DNA of 54,193 nucleotides. Origin: Acidobacteriota bacterium. Its GTDB lineage: Bacteria; Acidobacteriota; UBA6911. Both the position numbers and the translations under genes were made by a program. The DNA is taken from NCBI GenBank assembly GCA_012719355.1, contig JAAYAM010000025.1, forward strand, positions 1 through 54,193. Reading direction: 5' to 3'. This document shows, in pieces, positions 17,701-26,144 of this stretch (positions within the stretch are counted from its first letter, which is position 1; each line of letters begins with the position of its first letter). The notes under the pieces are model-generated. The model did not search any database and was not told the DNA's origin. It saw nothing but the letters and a program-made list of their open reading frames with translations.

Positions 17701-18168
17701 TTAAGGAATCTGCGGCATCCGATCGTCTCCCTCAACAGCAGCCGAAACCCACGCCTTGAGCCTGTTGAGATCGTCAGGGCCGAGTCTGGACTCGGGATGC
17801 GCCAGCGAGTAGTACCATAACGGCATCTCCCCTTCCCCGACCTCTTCCAGGATCTCTTTGAGCAGTTTTACCTGGTCGTAGCTGTCATAAGATCCCCATT
17901 CGGAGAAGTTCAGATGCTTCCTCCCTCCGTTGACATCATTGGCGATAAGCCAGGACATGGGAGCGACATTCGCATACCAGGGCCACACCGTCTCGTTGGA
18001 GTGACAGTCGTAACAAGACCGCTTCAGGACATTCTTAACTGAAGGATGAGCCTGGATATCCGACAAGACCGGAGGGTTCGTCTTCTCAATTCTGAACACC
18101 TGTGCCGCCAGCAGCAGTGCTGCCAGCACGACCCCCCCGATTTTTGCGTCTCTTCGAAAGCTTCGCAT
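17701..18168 (-). CDS. Haem-binding domain (Haem_bd) protein, exported c-type
   Basis: A 155-residue protein with an N-terminal membrane anchor or signal (IGGVVLAALLLAAQVF). It carries the single c-type haem motif CYDCHSN, then the family's WPWY and PMSWLIANDVNGGRKHLNFSEW segments. Proteins of this family sit on the periplasmic side; their electron partners are uncertain. The frame is open to 18213, but the ATG at 18168 has GGAG eight bases upstream and gives a normal N-terminus. Confidence 0.88.
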   Translation of the reverse strand: MRSFRRDAKIGGVVLAALLLAAQVFRIEKTNPPVLSDIQAHPSVKNVLKRSCYDCHSNETVWPWYANVAPMSWLIANDVNGGRKHLNFSEWGSYDSYDQVKLLKEILEEVGEGEMPLWYYSLAHPESRLGPDDLNRLKAWVSAAVEGDDRMPQIP

Positions 18169-18218
18169 ATTATCTACTCCAGGAAGCAGGATTTCTGATC
18201 CGGGAAAGAACACTCAAA

Positions 18219-18247
18219 GATATATATTCAGATTCAAAGCGTGTAAA
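18219..18247 (-). promoter_or_regulatory. Sigma70-like promoter for the haem-binding gene
   Basis: On the minus strand TTTACA (18247-18242; five of six consensus bases) and TATATC (18224-18219) are 17 bases apart, about 50 bases before the ATG at 18168, in the region divergent from the M28-like gene. Confidence 0.45.
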
Positions 18248-18316
18248 TGGGGGACGGCAATTATTGCACCAGGAGTACATAGGATATGTGTTAAACTCTG
18301 CGAGCCTCGGAGTTCG

Positions 18317-20041
18317 ATGATGGATGCAAAACAACGGAAGATCCTGATCGGCGTGATTGTCTGCGTGCTCGCCTCATGGCTGGTCATCCCGCTTCTGCTG
18401 TCAGGACGTGAACAACCGGTCCCTCTGTCCCGCACCCCCCTGTTGTTCGATGCAGCACAGGCTTACCGAGCTGTTGAACAGTTCGTCACTACTCATCCGA
18501 CTCGCGTTCTCGGAAGCCTTGAATCCCGTCAATCGACCGGGTACATCCGCGACTATCTCGAAAACCTGGGATACGAAATCAGCTACGGCCACTTTGAGGC
18601 TACGATCAACCGCCGGATAAGGGTCGGACGGAACGTGATCGGATATCGCCAGGGGAAAAGTCCAGAGATACTGGTCCTCGTCGCACATTTCGACAACGCC
18701 CCGACCAGCGTGCAGGGTGCGATGGACAACGGTTCGGGCGTGGGTGTGCTGCTCGAACTCGCCCGGGTAATGGCCGCGTCACCAATCAACCGGAGCCTTC
18801 TTGTCATTTTCTCTGACGGGAAGGAATGGGGGACACTTGGCGCAATGGATGTGGCTGCCACCCACCCGGAGCGGCACAGAATTGCCGCCGTCCTTTCCCT
18901 TGATCACGTGGCACCAGGCGACCTTGCCGCATTCTGCCTCCGGGAAGACGGACTGACGAGCGGTTTCACTCCCCCATGGCTGAGGGAGCTGGCACGACAG
19001 GCAGGGGAACAACAGGGACTTCCGGTTAGAGCGCCCGCTCTCATCAGCGAGCACCTCCAGCGGTCGTTCTATCTGGCATGGGCGGACCAGGGTCCATTTC
19101 TGCATGCACGCATTCCCGCCATCACACTCGGGAGCGAATCAAAAGACAGAGAACGCCAGAAGGCTGTGTACCATTCTGCAGGCGATACAATAGAAAATTT
19201 GAAACTGTCAAGCATCGAAAAGTATGGGCTGGTATCCGAACGTATCGCACGCACGCTGGACGAGCTGCAGTCGATACCAGACGAGTCTTTTCAGTATTTC
19301 CGGTTGTGGGGAAGCAGCTATCTGAATCCCGCAGCCGTCCGGGCGCTGCACATCATCAGTTTCCTTCCTCTCCCGGTCATCCTGTGGTTCCAGTTCAGGA
19401 AGAACCGGAAACGGCTGAATGCCGATCAGGTGGGGCGCGAACTCCTCGCCTTGATGGCTACCCTGCCGGTCTTCTGGGTAATCTTCCTTGCAGTGTGGCT
19501 CGCAAAAGGCCTGCGTCTCCTCCCCATCTATTCCCTCTATCCGGCCGTCAAAGATCCTGTGCTGACAAGCCCTCCATTGGGGGTGCTGGGCGGCATCTTT
19601 GGAAGTGCGCTATTTGTCGCCGTCGTTTCATGGATTGTGGTCGGCTACTCACTTCGCAGTTTTCCGAAACCGGATTACCATGCATCGAGGCAGGTCCTTC
19701 TCACTCTCCTTCTTGTGTGCATTGTACTGGGACTGTTGTACAACTCCTACTGGGCCATGACATTCCTTCTGTTCCCCGCCTGGATCTGGGCACTGACAGG
19801 ACCGGCTGATTGTCTCAAAGTCCGAATTCGGAACCGCATTCTTATTGCGGCCGCAGCCATTCCGTACGCGACGCTCCTGTGGGTGTACGGATCCAGGCTG
19901 GAACTCGGCTGGAATTTCGCATGGTACCAGCTGCTTGCAATAGGAAACGGTATGTTTACCGCTTCAGCTTTCTTCCTGGGAACCGCGATGGCCGCACTCG
20001 GGATAAGATTCCTCGTGATCCAGTCCCATCGTCCGGAGTAG
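18317..20041 (+). CDS. M28-family metallopeptidase-like membrane protein with altered active site
   Basis: A 574-residue protein: an N-terminal membrane anchor, an M28 aminopeptidase-like domain (about 45-320) and a C-terminal membrane block of six to seven helices, as in ERMP1/Fxna-like proteins. Zn-ligand positions are present: His124 (VAHFDN), Asp137 (MDNGSGVGV), Glu170, Asp196 (SLDHV) and His286 (VYHSAGDT). In active M28 enzymes the Zn-ligand Glu follows a catalytic Glu (DGEE); here the pair reads DGKE, with Lys169 in the general-base position. It may therefore be inactive or use another base. Metal binding should still be possible. Confidence 0.82.
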   Translation: MMDAKQRKILIGVIVCVLASWLVIPLLLSGREQPVPLSRTPLLFDAAQAYRAVEQFVTTHPTRVLGSLESRQSTGYIRDYLENLGYEISYGHFEATINRRIRVGRNVIGYRQGKSPEILVLVAHFDNAPTSVQGAMDNGSGVGVLLELARVMAASPINRSLLVIFSDGKEWGTLGAMDVAATHPERHRIAAVLSLDHVAPGDLAAFCLREDGLTSGFTPPWLRELARQAGEQQGLPVRAPALISEHLQRSFYLAWADQGPFLHARIPAITLGSESKDRERQKAVYHSAGDTIENLKLSSIEKYGLVSERIARTLDELQSIPDESFQYFRLWGSSYLNPAAVRALHIISFLPLPVILWFQFRKNRKRLNADQVGRELLALMATLPVFWVIFLAVWLAKGLRLLPIYSLYPAVKDPVLTSPPLGVLGGIFGSALFVAVVSWIVVGYSLRSFPKPDYHASRQVLLTLLLVCIVLGLLYNSYWAMTFLLFPAWIWALTGPADCLKVRIRNRILIAAAAIPYATLLWVYGSRLELGWNFAWYQLLAIGNGMFTASAFFLGTAMAALGIRFLVIQSHRPE

Positions 20042-20043
20042 AT

Positions 20044-21069
20044 CTACAGCGCTTCCCAGTACCTAGAGGGCATGTCCTGCGCGAGTTTCAGCGCACCGAA
20101 GGCCCCCGCCAGCAACGGGTCGGCGACACGGGTAACCTGGTAGTCTCCGTACTCGCTCAGTTCCTCCTGCAGACACTGCGCTATGCCTCTGATGAGACTT
20201 CCTCCTCCGCCCAGAACGATGTTCTTCCTGATGCGCGTCTGAAATTCCGGATCGACCCGTGACACCATTTCGGTAATCGTCTCGACAATGGGAGGGATAA
20301 TGCTTTCACAAGCCCTGCGGATTTCATCCTTGATGTCATGAATTGACGGTTTCCCGTTCACCGGGAGTTCAACGCAGATCTGCTCATCAATGGTGCGGAC
20401 GAAGCTAAACTGCTCTTTGAACTGCCTTACCATATTCCTGTTGAACTTGGAATTGGGATACTTCTGCAGCAGCAGGCTGTAGAGCTGCTCATCCACATAA
20501 TCCCCGGCAGTAAAAATCGTCTTCTGATCTTCCTCCGACGGTATCGTTCCGTGCATGACGCAGAAGTCGACCGTTCCGGCGCCGATATCCACGATCATGC
20601 AATTGCTCAGCAGGTCGATTCCGTAGGCGATCGAGAATGGTTCGGAAACCACCATGAGGGAATGGACATGCTCGGAAACGGCCCTCCGGATGGCGAGCTT
20701 GTTTATCTTGAGCGAGTCAGCAGGAACTCCGACCACGGCATGAAGACGCTGTCCGGGCTCCGGCCGGGCCAGTTCGATCAGGTGCCGTATGATCTCCTTC
20801 ACGGCCCGTTCGCTTCCCTCGATCCCTTCCTTGATGACACCCCTGTCGAGGGGCCGGTACAGATCGAGCGAAAGCCTGTGCTGCAGTGCTTCGGTCCCGA
20901 CCAGAACGCTCTTGCCGATGACTTTTTCCGCGATGAAGTCTTTCGGCCACCCGACGAAGCTCTCGATCCATTCACGCGTGCCGTTGCTTGAACAGATCGC
21001 GCTTCGGGATGTTCCAAGATCTACGCCAAAAAACAAAACACTCTCGCGTTGCTCCTCATTGAAAATCAT
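20044..21069 (-). CDS. MamK-like bacterial actin (MreB/ParM superfamily)
   Basis: A 341-residue actin-fold ATPase. Phosphate 1 is GVDLGTSRS (15-23), phosphate 2 is IVDIGAGTVDF (159-169), and the adenosine loop is VLGGGGSLIRG (286-296). The sequence follows MamK, the magnetosome filament protein, closely as I recall it: VGWPKDFIAEKVIG, VVSEPFSIAYGIDLLSN, GTIPSEEDQKTIFTAGDYVDE, RQFKEQFSFV, and the terminal MPSRYWEAL against MamK's PPQYW. This is closer than to MreB, which has different loops. The start overlaps the amidase gene end by 14 bases, so the two are coupled. No magnetosome genes are visible. Likely a cytoplasmic filament positioning an envelope machine. Confidence 0.82.
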   Translation of the reverse strand: MIFNEEQRESVLFFGVDLGTSRSAICSSNGTREWIESFVGWPKDFIAEKVIGKSVLVGTEALQHRLSLDLYRPLDRGVIKEGIEGSERAVKEIIRHLIELARPEPGQRLHAVVGVPADSLKINKLAIRRAVSEHVHSLMVVSEPFSIAYGIDLLSNCMIVDIGAGTVDFCVMHGTIPSEEDQKTIFTAGDYVDEQLYSLLLQKYPNSKFNRNMVRQFKEQFSFVRTIDEQICVELPVNGKPSIHDIKDEIRRACESIIPPIVETITEMVSRVDPEFQTRIRKNIVLGGGGSLIRGIAQCLQEELSEYGDYQVTRVADPLLAGAFGALKLAQDMPSRYWEAL

Positions 21070-22096
21070 CTTCGGCTCCCGTATTCAGATAATTCGAAAT
21101 GCCTTCCGCGAGATACCAGGCGATATCCCGGCGGTGCTCGTCGGTCTTGAGCATCAACTCCTCGGCTGGGTTGCTCAGGCACGAGATTTCAGCAAGAACG
21201 GAAGGGACATCCAGGCCCAGCAGGACCACAAATGGAGCCCGTTTGACTCCATTGTCTCTGATTTTCCGGTTCTTCCGGCTGCTGTTTACAAACAGGCTCT
21301 TCTGAATCGATTCCGCAAAGTCCTTTGATTCCTGCACCTTCATCACGGTCCCGAGACGGGCGAGAATCTCCTTGAAATCGTTCAGCCCGTATTCCGATCC
21401 GCGGTTCTCCTGGCCGGCAAGTTCGAGAACACGCTTGTCCCGAGACGGTCCGAAGTAGAACGTCTCAATAAGGTTGACCGGCGTGTTCGGCAGCCAGTTC
21501 ACATGGATCGAAAGGAACAGATCCGCCTCAACGCTCTGGGCAAAGGCAACCCGTTCCGCCAGGAGAACGGCAGCATCGTCTTCCCGCGTCATGAAGACAT
21601 TCGGATATCCCAGATCCTGCAGCCGTGCCTTCAGCTTCCTGGCGATGTCGAGCGTGATGTCCTTCTCGGCTATGCCCGTTTTCCCAATGGCGCCCAGATC
21701 GTCTCCGCCATGACCGGCGTCGATCACGATGTTGTGAATGCCGAGTCCGAGCATTCGGCTGAGCGGCAGATCGCTCTTCTGTTCCAGCGTCCTCAGTTCC
21801 GCGACACTTACGCTCTTGACCGGCGATGCCGTGACGACGATCTCGTCGGTCGCAATCACCGGCGTCTCTACCTCGTCTGACGACCTGGACGGCACCGGCG
21901 TCACGTCAAGACCGTGCAGAACAAGCATCACGGCACAGACGATGCCGTATGCCAGAACCCTTCGTGACAGGGATCTCTTCCGGCGCAGGTCGCAGTTGAA
22001 TCCACGGCGCGCGATCAGGAGGTTTTCCTCATACACCCCGCGCAGAATTCTGCTTCGGTCCCTGAGGACCCTTTTTCGTGCAAAAAAATCCGGCAT
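21056..22096 (-). CDS. N-acetylmuramoyl-L-alanine amidase (Amidase_3)
   Basis: A 346-residue enzyme cleaving the MurNAc-L-Ala bond of peptidoglycan. A cytoplasmic basic N-terminus (about 45 residues) is followed by a single membrane span (VLAYGIVCAVMLVLHGL), a linker and the catalytic domain. Zn-binding landmarks: IVIDAGHGGDDLGA, then LFLSIHVNW, and the catalytic Glu in PSVLAEISCLSNP. The anchored topology and unusually long basic tail could let it contact the filament protein encoded immediately downstream, whose start lies within its last codons. No regulatory AMIN domain is seen. Confidence 0.9.
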   Translation of the reverse strand: MPDFFARKRVLRDRSRILRGVYEENLLIARRGFNCDLRRKRSLSRRVLAYGIVCAVMLVLHGLDVTPVPSRSSDEVETPVIATDEIVVTASPVKSVSVAELRTLEQKSDLPLSRMLGLGIHNIVIDAGHGGDDLGAIGKTGIAEKDITLDIARKLKARLQDLGYPNVFMTREDDAAVLLAERVAFAQSVEADLFLSIHVNWLPNTPVNLIETFYFGPSRDKRVLELAGQENRGSEYGLNDFKEILARLGTVMKVQESKDFAESIQKSLFVNSSRKNRKIRDNGVKRAPFVVLLGLDVPSVLAEISCLSNPAEELMLKTDEHRRDIAWYLAEGISNYLNTGAEDDFQ

Positions 22097-22142
22097 TGCT
22101 TTTCCGTCGGATGACGATTAGTCGCATCCGGAAAGGGATCTA

Positions 22143-22158
22143 AGCAATTTTCAATCCA
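22143..22158 (-). promoter_or_regulatory. Possible sigma54-type promoter of the amidase/actin operon
   Basis: The minus strand reads TGGATT-GAAAA-TTGCT, i.e. GG and GC separated by exactly ten bases with a perfect TTGCT downstream element, about 47 bases before the amidase start. The upstream element matches only in TGG. It is a weak call without an activator gene nearby. Confidence 0.25.
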
Positions 22159-22277
22159 AGATATAAGAACTTGATTTTACTGCACTTTGCTTCGAACGGT
22201 CCCGGTCCTCAACGGAAACCTGACAACAAAGCGGCACTTCTGTGACAAATTCTTGATCCCCGTGGACGGGATAGGAA

Positions 22278-23120
22278 TCAGTTGCGGGAACAGACGATCG
22301 TCCTGAGCATCTTGATATGCTCCTCGATATTGGAGCTGTCCTCAGGAGACATCACGTGGGTGAGATAGGATTCGAGATCGGCCAGTGCCTTGGCAAAAAG
22401 GCTCGTCTGCATATAAATCAATCCGCGATCCCGGACTTCCGAAGGGGTCCAGGGATTAAGCAGCAGTATTTTTTCGATGATTGCCAACGCTTTCTGGTAC
22501 TGCTCCCTCTGGCGGTAAATCCCCTTGAGATTGTAGAGCATCCTGGTGATGATTGCCCGTTTCTCCATGGGATTGAGGAGGGAGGGGCTCATCTGCACGG
22601 CCCCGTTATATGTCTTGTCCAGGAGTTCCTGGCAGTCCCTGGTGGTAAGGATTCTGCCCATCTCGAACGCGTCAATGATGATATCGCGCTCATTTGCCAC
22701 ATGTTTCATGAGGAAATGCCCGGGGAAGCCGATCCCGTGAACGGGAAAGCCTATGCGGCGGGCGGCTTCAATGTAGATGATTGACAGCGTGATCGGAATC
22801 CCCAGTCTGCGGTCGAGCACTTCATTGATATAGCTGTTGCGGGGATCGTAGTAATCCTCGCTGTTTCCCCTGAGTCCTTCCTGGACGAAAAGCACCTCGT
22901 TGATGCTCTCGATGTAGTTGATGGGCGACCGGTCGAACCCGACCAGCACTTCTGCACGGGCGGCGAAGGTGTCGATTCGTCGAAGGTAGGACGCAACATC
23001 GAGTTCCGGGTATTCTTCAGAGGCGATAACGAGTGCGGCTCTGTCCAGCGGGAACGCCTCTTCGTCAAGCGCTGCCAGTGCTGCGAAGGATTGCCGGGCC
23101 CTGATGGTGTCAATGATCAC
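22278..23120 (-). CDS. SirB1-family protein (transglutaminase-like plus TPR-like)
   Basis: A 280-residue cytoplasmic protein matching the SirB1/YchA family. The N-terminal half carries SYINEVLDRRLGIPITLSI and AARRIGFPVHGIGFPGHFLM, the transglutaminase-like core. The C-terminal half has two TPR-like helix pairs (YNLKGIYRQREQYQKALAII). In gammaproteobacteria the homologue lies near prmC and kdsA; here it has no such partner. Biochemical function is unknown. The start is GTG at 23120, with GAGGAG thirteen bases upstream. Confidence 0.82.
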   Translation of the reverse strand: MIIDTIRARQSFAALAALDEEAFPLDRAALVIASEEYPELDVASYLRRIDTFAARAEVLVGFDRSPINYIESINEVLFVQEGLRGNSEDYYDPRNSYINEVLDRRLGIPITLSIIYIEAARRIGFPVHGIGFPGHFLMKHVANERDIIIDAFEMGRILTTRDCQELLDKTYNGAVQMSPSLLNPMEKRAIITRMLYNLKGIYRQREQYQKALAIIEKILLLNPWTPSEVRDRGLIYMQTSLFAKALADLESYLTHVMSPEDSSNIEEHIKMLRTIVCSRN

Positions 23121-23150
23121 TGATCACTTCATCTCCTCTGCGCACGAGGG

Positions 23151-24014
23151 CTATGGAACATTCATGTTCAGCGGAGCCTGCAATCTGAACTCCAGTATTG
23201 TCTCTGCAGGTATTCTCAGGACCTGCCCCTTTGTCATTACCTGGACACCCGTGCCGACTGCGGCACCCGATGCAGCCCCTACCGCTGCCCCGGTGCCTCC
23301 GCCGGCAATTGCTCCGATAATGGCGCCGAGCGCGGCGGTTCCTCCTACGGTCGCAGCCGTACGCCTGCCACGGCTCGAACCTACTTCGCTGTAATCGGAT
23401 GTCCGCAACATGAAGGACTTCCCTTCAGCTATCAGTTCGGTGAGTTCCAGCACCAGCTGAGACTGCCCGCTCAGTTTTCCTGATTCCTGCGCATATGCAA
23501 TACGCCCTTTGACAGTTGCCCCCCGGGGTACGACAGTACGGTTCCCCCATACCAGCGGCTCGTCAAGAATGGCATCGAAGACATCTCCCACCCTGTTGCG
23601 GTCCGTGTCGATTTCCGTGGTCGTCCGGATCGTAACGGGAGTTCCAACCGGCAGAGTGACGGCGGTACCGCGGGCCAGCGGAGGAGGCGGCGGTTCGTTC
23701 AATGCAGCCACGGGCTCTTCATAGGGCTCCAGTTCGGGAGGCGGAGAAGAAAGCTGAGCCGGCGCGGCAGGAGTTGCCCGGGTGGCGGCAGAAGGCTGCA
23801 ACTCCGGTTCTTTGAACTCGATCCGCGAGACGTCGGCAAGTGGAAACTTCTCCACCCGGCCGAGCACCTGGAAATCCACGCTCCTTGAGTCCCCGCGGAT
23901 GAACTTGCCTGAGTATACGGTCCCGTCTCTCAGGACAATCTGATCTGCCCAGGCTGCCGTAATCAGGACTTGCAGGGCAAACACCGCAAACAGCAGAGGG
24001 GGCTTGATTCTCAT
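23151..24014 (-). CDS. Exported glycine-zipper protein
   Basis: A 287-residue exported protein: signal peptide, an N-terminal LRDGTVYSGKFIRG beta domain, a Pro/Ala-rich linker (about 85-120), then a domain with TPVTIRTTTEIDTDRNRVGD and VVPRGATVKGRI. Near the C-terminus lies a glycine-zipper stretch (IIGAIAGGGTGAAVGAA), which may insert in or pack against a membrane. I have seen this domain order mainly in Acidobacteriota, which informs the taxonomic guess. Function unknown. The ATG at 24014 has GGGAGAAGGA just upstream; the frame is open to 24062. Confidence 0.72.
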   Translation of the reverse strand: MRIKPPLLFAVFALQVLITAAWADQIVLRDGTVYSGKFIRGDSRSVDFQVLGRVEKFPLADVSRIEFKEPELQPSAATRATPAAPAQLSSPPPELEPYEEPVAALNEPPPPPLARGTAVTLPVGTPVTIRTTTEIDTDRNRVGDVFDAILDEPLVWGNRTVVPRGATVKGRIAYAQESGKLSGQSQLVLELTELIAEGKSFMLRTSDYSEVGSSRGRRTAATVGGTAALGAIIGAIAGGGTGAAVGAASGAAVGTGVQVMTKGQVLRIPAETILEFRLQAPLNMNVP

Positions 24015-24144
24015 ATTTTCCTTCTCCCTTTCATGCGTCCATAGAAGTCCCGGAATTGGCACTTCCGACCCGCTTCTATTTCGATAAAGTTATCCTCCGG
24101 ATGTTTCATATTCAAATAAATCTTCGGGCGGGCCTTACAGGAAC

Positions 24145-24167
24145 GCGGCAGCCTTTTCGGCTGCCGC
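24145..24167. repeat. Perfect hairpin between the 3D-domain and glycine-zipper genes
   Basis: GCGGCAGCC, a TTTTC loop and GGCTGCCGC form a 9-bp perfect stem, 23 bases after the stop of the 3D-domain gene. In the minus-strand RNA no U tract follows; the U-rich run precedes it. It may end or stabilise the 3D-domain transcript. Confidence 0.5.
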
Positions 24168-24189
24168 AAACAAAAAGGGGCACAGGCAG

Positions 24190-24690
24190 TTATTCGGTCG
24201 GTTCTCGAACCTCCTTCTTCTCGTTCTCCTCGAATCCATACCTGAGTACTCTGACCTTCACCATTCTCCTTCCAAAGTTGATGCAGGCCTCGTAACTGGG
24301 TATGAATATGTCAATGATCTTCCCCTTGATCGCTTTCCCGGTATCCATCACCTGATAAAACCCGCCCATCAGGGGCGACTCGACATAGATCATCGAACCG
24401 AGAGGGATCACCTCAGGATCGGCTGCAATGATACCCGGAGTGGTCGGGACACCCGATTTGGTGATGCCCGAGATGCAGTAGGCGGTCGCCTGAAATACTT
24501 CTTCCGAATTCCCCGCCGGTTGAGGTTCGACTGCATCCGGGACAGGAGATGCCTCTCTGATCGGCGAGGGATTAACCCGGGCACACTCCCGGTGGGTGAT
24601 ATGAACGGCGAATACAAAACCAATAATTACGACAAAGAAACGAAGAATACCCAGATATCTTCGACCATGGCTGAATAGCTTTTTCGGCAT
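24190..24690 (-). CDS. 3D-domain protein, membrane-anchored
   Basis: A 166-residue protein with an N-terminal membrane span (FFVVIIGFVFAVHI) and a C-terminal 3D domain. The three-Asp pattern is visible: IAADPEVIPLGS, YQVMDTGKAIKG and IIDIFIPS, preceded by ATAYC and GITKSG. The fold is a double-psi beta-barrel related to the MltA lytic transglycosylase catalytic domain, so cell-wall binding or cleavage is likely on the outer face of the membrane. SD-like GGAGAG lies five bases before ATG. Confidence 0.86.
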   Translation of the reverse strand: MPKKLFSHGRRYLGILRFFVVIIGFVFAVHITHRECARVNPSPIREASPVPDAVEPQPAGNSEEVFQATAYCISGITKSGVPTTPGIIAADPEVIPLGSMIYVESPLMGGFYQVMDTGKAIKGKIIDIFIPSYEACINFGRRMVKVRVLRYGFEENEKKEVREPTE

Positions 24691-24921
24691 AACACTCTCC
24701 AGTAACTAGAGAATCTCTTCCGGCAAAAGAATTGGAGCCTCGGCTCAAAGAGACGCAAAATGAGGGGGGACGCAAGCCGCCAGGGCGACTTCAGGATAAG
24801 ACAATCGGGCGATTATGACTCGACACTCGTTAAACATGGGGGGGATCCTAGCACTTTGGTGCCGGCGCGGGCAACCATAATTTTAGTGGGGCCTTGAAGC
24901 GGTTGGGGGGGGATGGAACTT
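24691..24921. other. Intergenic region with repeated long G tracts
   Basis: A 231-base gap without a convincing gene or RNA. The plus strand has G runs of six (24764-24769), seven (24838-24844), four (24888-24891) and eight (24905-24912) bases. Long homopolymers of this kind are rare in the rest of the window. They could form quadruplex structure or slip in replication, but nothing is known about function. Confidence 0.4.
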
Positions 24922-25347
24922 TCATTTGAGTGAATCCAGCAGATGGTCAATGCCCGCCTGGGACACCTGGCGGTCCTGTTCGGGCGAGCCTGAACTGGCA
25001 CCGACGCCGCCGGCAATCGCATTGTTTATGAAGATGGGAAGACCGCCTCCGACAATCATGAACCGTCCCTGGTTAGAAGCATGCATCCCGAAAGCCGGCC
25101 CCCCCGCCCCGGCGATCATGGCATACTCATGGGTGCCCCTGCGGGCACAGGCCGCGGTGAACGCCTTGTTTATCGCCACGTCAATGCTGGTGAGGCGCGC
25201 TCCATCCATGCGAATGAAAGCAAGCAGGTGCCCTCCGTCATCCACAACCGCGATATCCATATCCACTCCAATTTCCTTCGCCTTGGCTTCCGCGCCTTCG
25301 AGAATTATTCTTGCATCGCTGAGCGTGAGTTTTGGTGTCGTTATCAT
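24922..25347 (-). CDS. GlcG/HbpS-like protein (DUF336)
   Basis: A 141-residue protein of the GlcG/HbpS family, a small alpha/beta fold that in Streptomyces HbpS binds haem. Family marks are LSDARIILEGAEAKAKEIG, IAVVDDGGHLLAFIRMDGA, the INKAFTAA segment and GGLPIFINN...GGVGASSG. In E. coli GlcG sits in the glycolate operon; no glycolate genes are here. GGAGG eight bases before ATG supports the start. It is divergent from the HAD gene. Confidence 0.88.
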   Translation of the reverse strand: MITTPKLTLSDARIILEGAEAKAKEIGVDMDIAVVDDGGHLLAFIRMDGARLTSIDVAINKAFTAACARRGTHEYAMIAGAGGPAFGMHASNQGRFMIVGGGLPIFINNAIAGGVGASSGSPEQDRQVSQAGIDHLLDSLK

Positions 25348-25400
25348 AGGGAACCCTCCGGGTATAAGATTATCATCTGTCGAAAGGAGTTCTTGCTGAC

Positions 25401-26087
25401 ATGGACAGAATCACGACCATCTTTTTCGACGCAGTCGGTACGCTCATACGCGTGCGCGGCAGCGTGGGCCAGGTCTACAGCCGGATAGCGCGACACCATG
25501 GGACCCCGGTCGAGCCGGAGGAACTGGACGATCGCTTCAGAAACGCTTTCGCCAGAAGATCCGCAGCACCTCTCCCGAAGGACGCCCAAGCCGGCGCAGA
25601 ACGATGGTGGTGGTTCGAACTCGTCAGGGAAACAGCCGCCGGCCTGATCCCCGACAGCCGCATAAAACCCTACTTCGACGAACTGTATGAGTTCTTCGGA
25701 AGCGCCGGCGCCTGGCTCCTTTACCCCGATGTTAAACCTGAACTGGAGAGACTTCGCGCCGGGAGGTTCAGGCTCGGAATTATCTCCAATTTCGATTCCA
25801 GGCTCGTGACGGTACTGGCGGAACTCGGGGTCGGCGGTTTCTTCGATAGGATAACTCTCTCGTGGGAAACGGGAGCTTCCAAACCCGACCTGCAGATTTT
25901 CAGAAAGGCTCTCGAAGACATGCAGGCAGCCCCTGACGAAGCAATGCACGTAGGCGACTCAGTCAGCGAAGATGTAAACGGGGCGGAGCGGGCCGGGATG
26001 CTCCCCATCCTGCTGGACAGGCGCGACACGCGCCGGGAGTGGACAAGAACCGTCCGGATCAGAAGCCTCGCCGAGCTTCCGGTTTAG
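25401..26087 (+). CDS. HAD-superfamily hydrolase (IA type, DREG-2-like)
   Basis: A 228-residue HAD protein. Motif I is FFDAVGTLI with nucleophile Asp10; the usual second Asp (D+2) is Val12, as in the DREG-2/HDHD3-like branch. Motif II is ISNFDS, motif III SKPDLQIF and motif IV HVGDSVSEDVNGA. Because the D+2 acid is missing, normal phosphatase activity is uncertain. It lies 57 bases upstream of hypA and could be co-transcribed with the hyp genes. SD AAAGGAG is eleven bases before the ATG. Confidence 0.86.
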   Translation: MDRITTIFFDAVGTLIRVRGSVGQVYSRIARHHGTPVEPEELDDRFRNAFARRSAAPLPKDAQAGAERWWWFELVRETAAGLIPDSRIKPYFDELYEFFGSAGAWLLYPDVKPELERLRAGRFRLGIISNFDSRLVTVLAELGVGGFFDRITLSWETGASKPDLQIFRKALEDMQAAPDEAMHVGDSVSEDVNGAERAGMLPILLDRRDTRREWTRTVRIRSLAELPV

Positions 26088-26144
26088 GTGCGCGCTCTGC
26101 CGCCGACTTGGAACACGCTTTGTGGTAAGCTTGCATTTGCTGAT

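Noticed and set aside
24721-24830. Cyclic-di-GMP (GEMM-I)-like riboswitch on the plus strand (GGCAAAA ... GGACGCAAGCC)
   Set aside because: The second stem and the conserved late segment are missing, and the next gene on that strand is far away behind a convergent gene.
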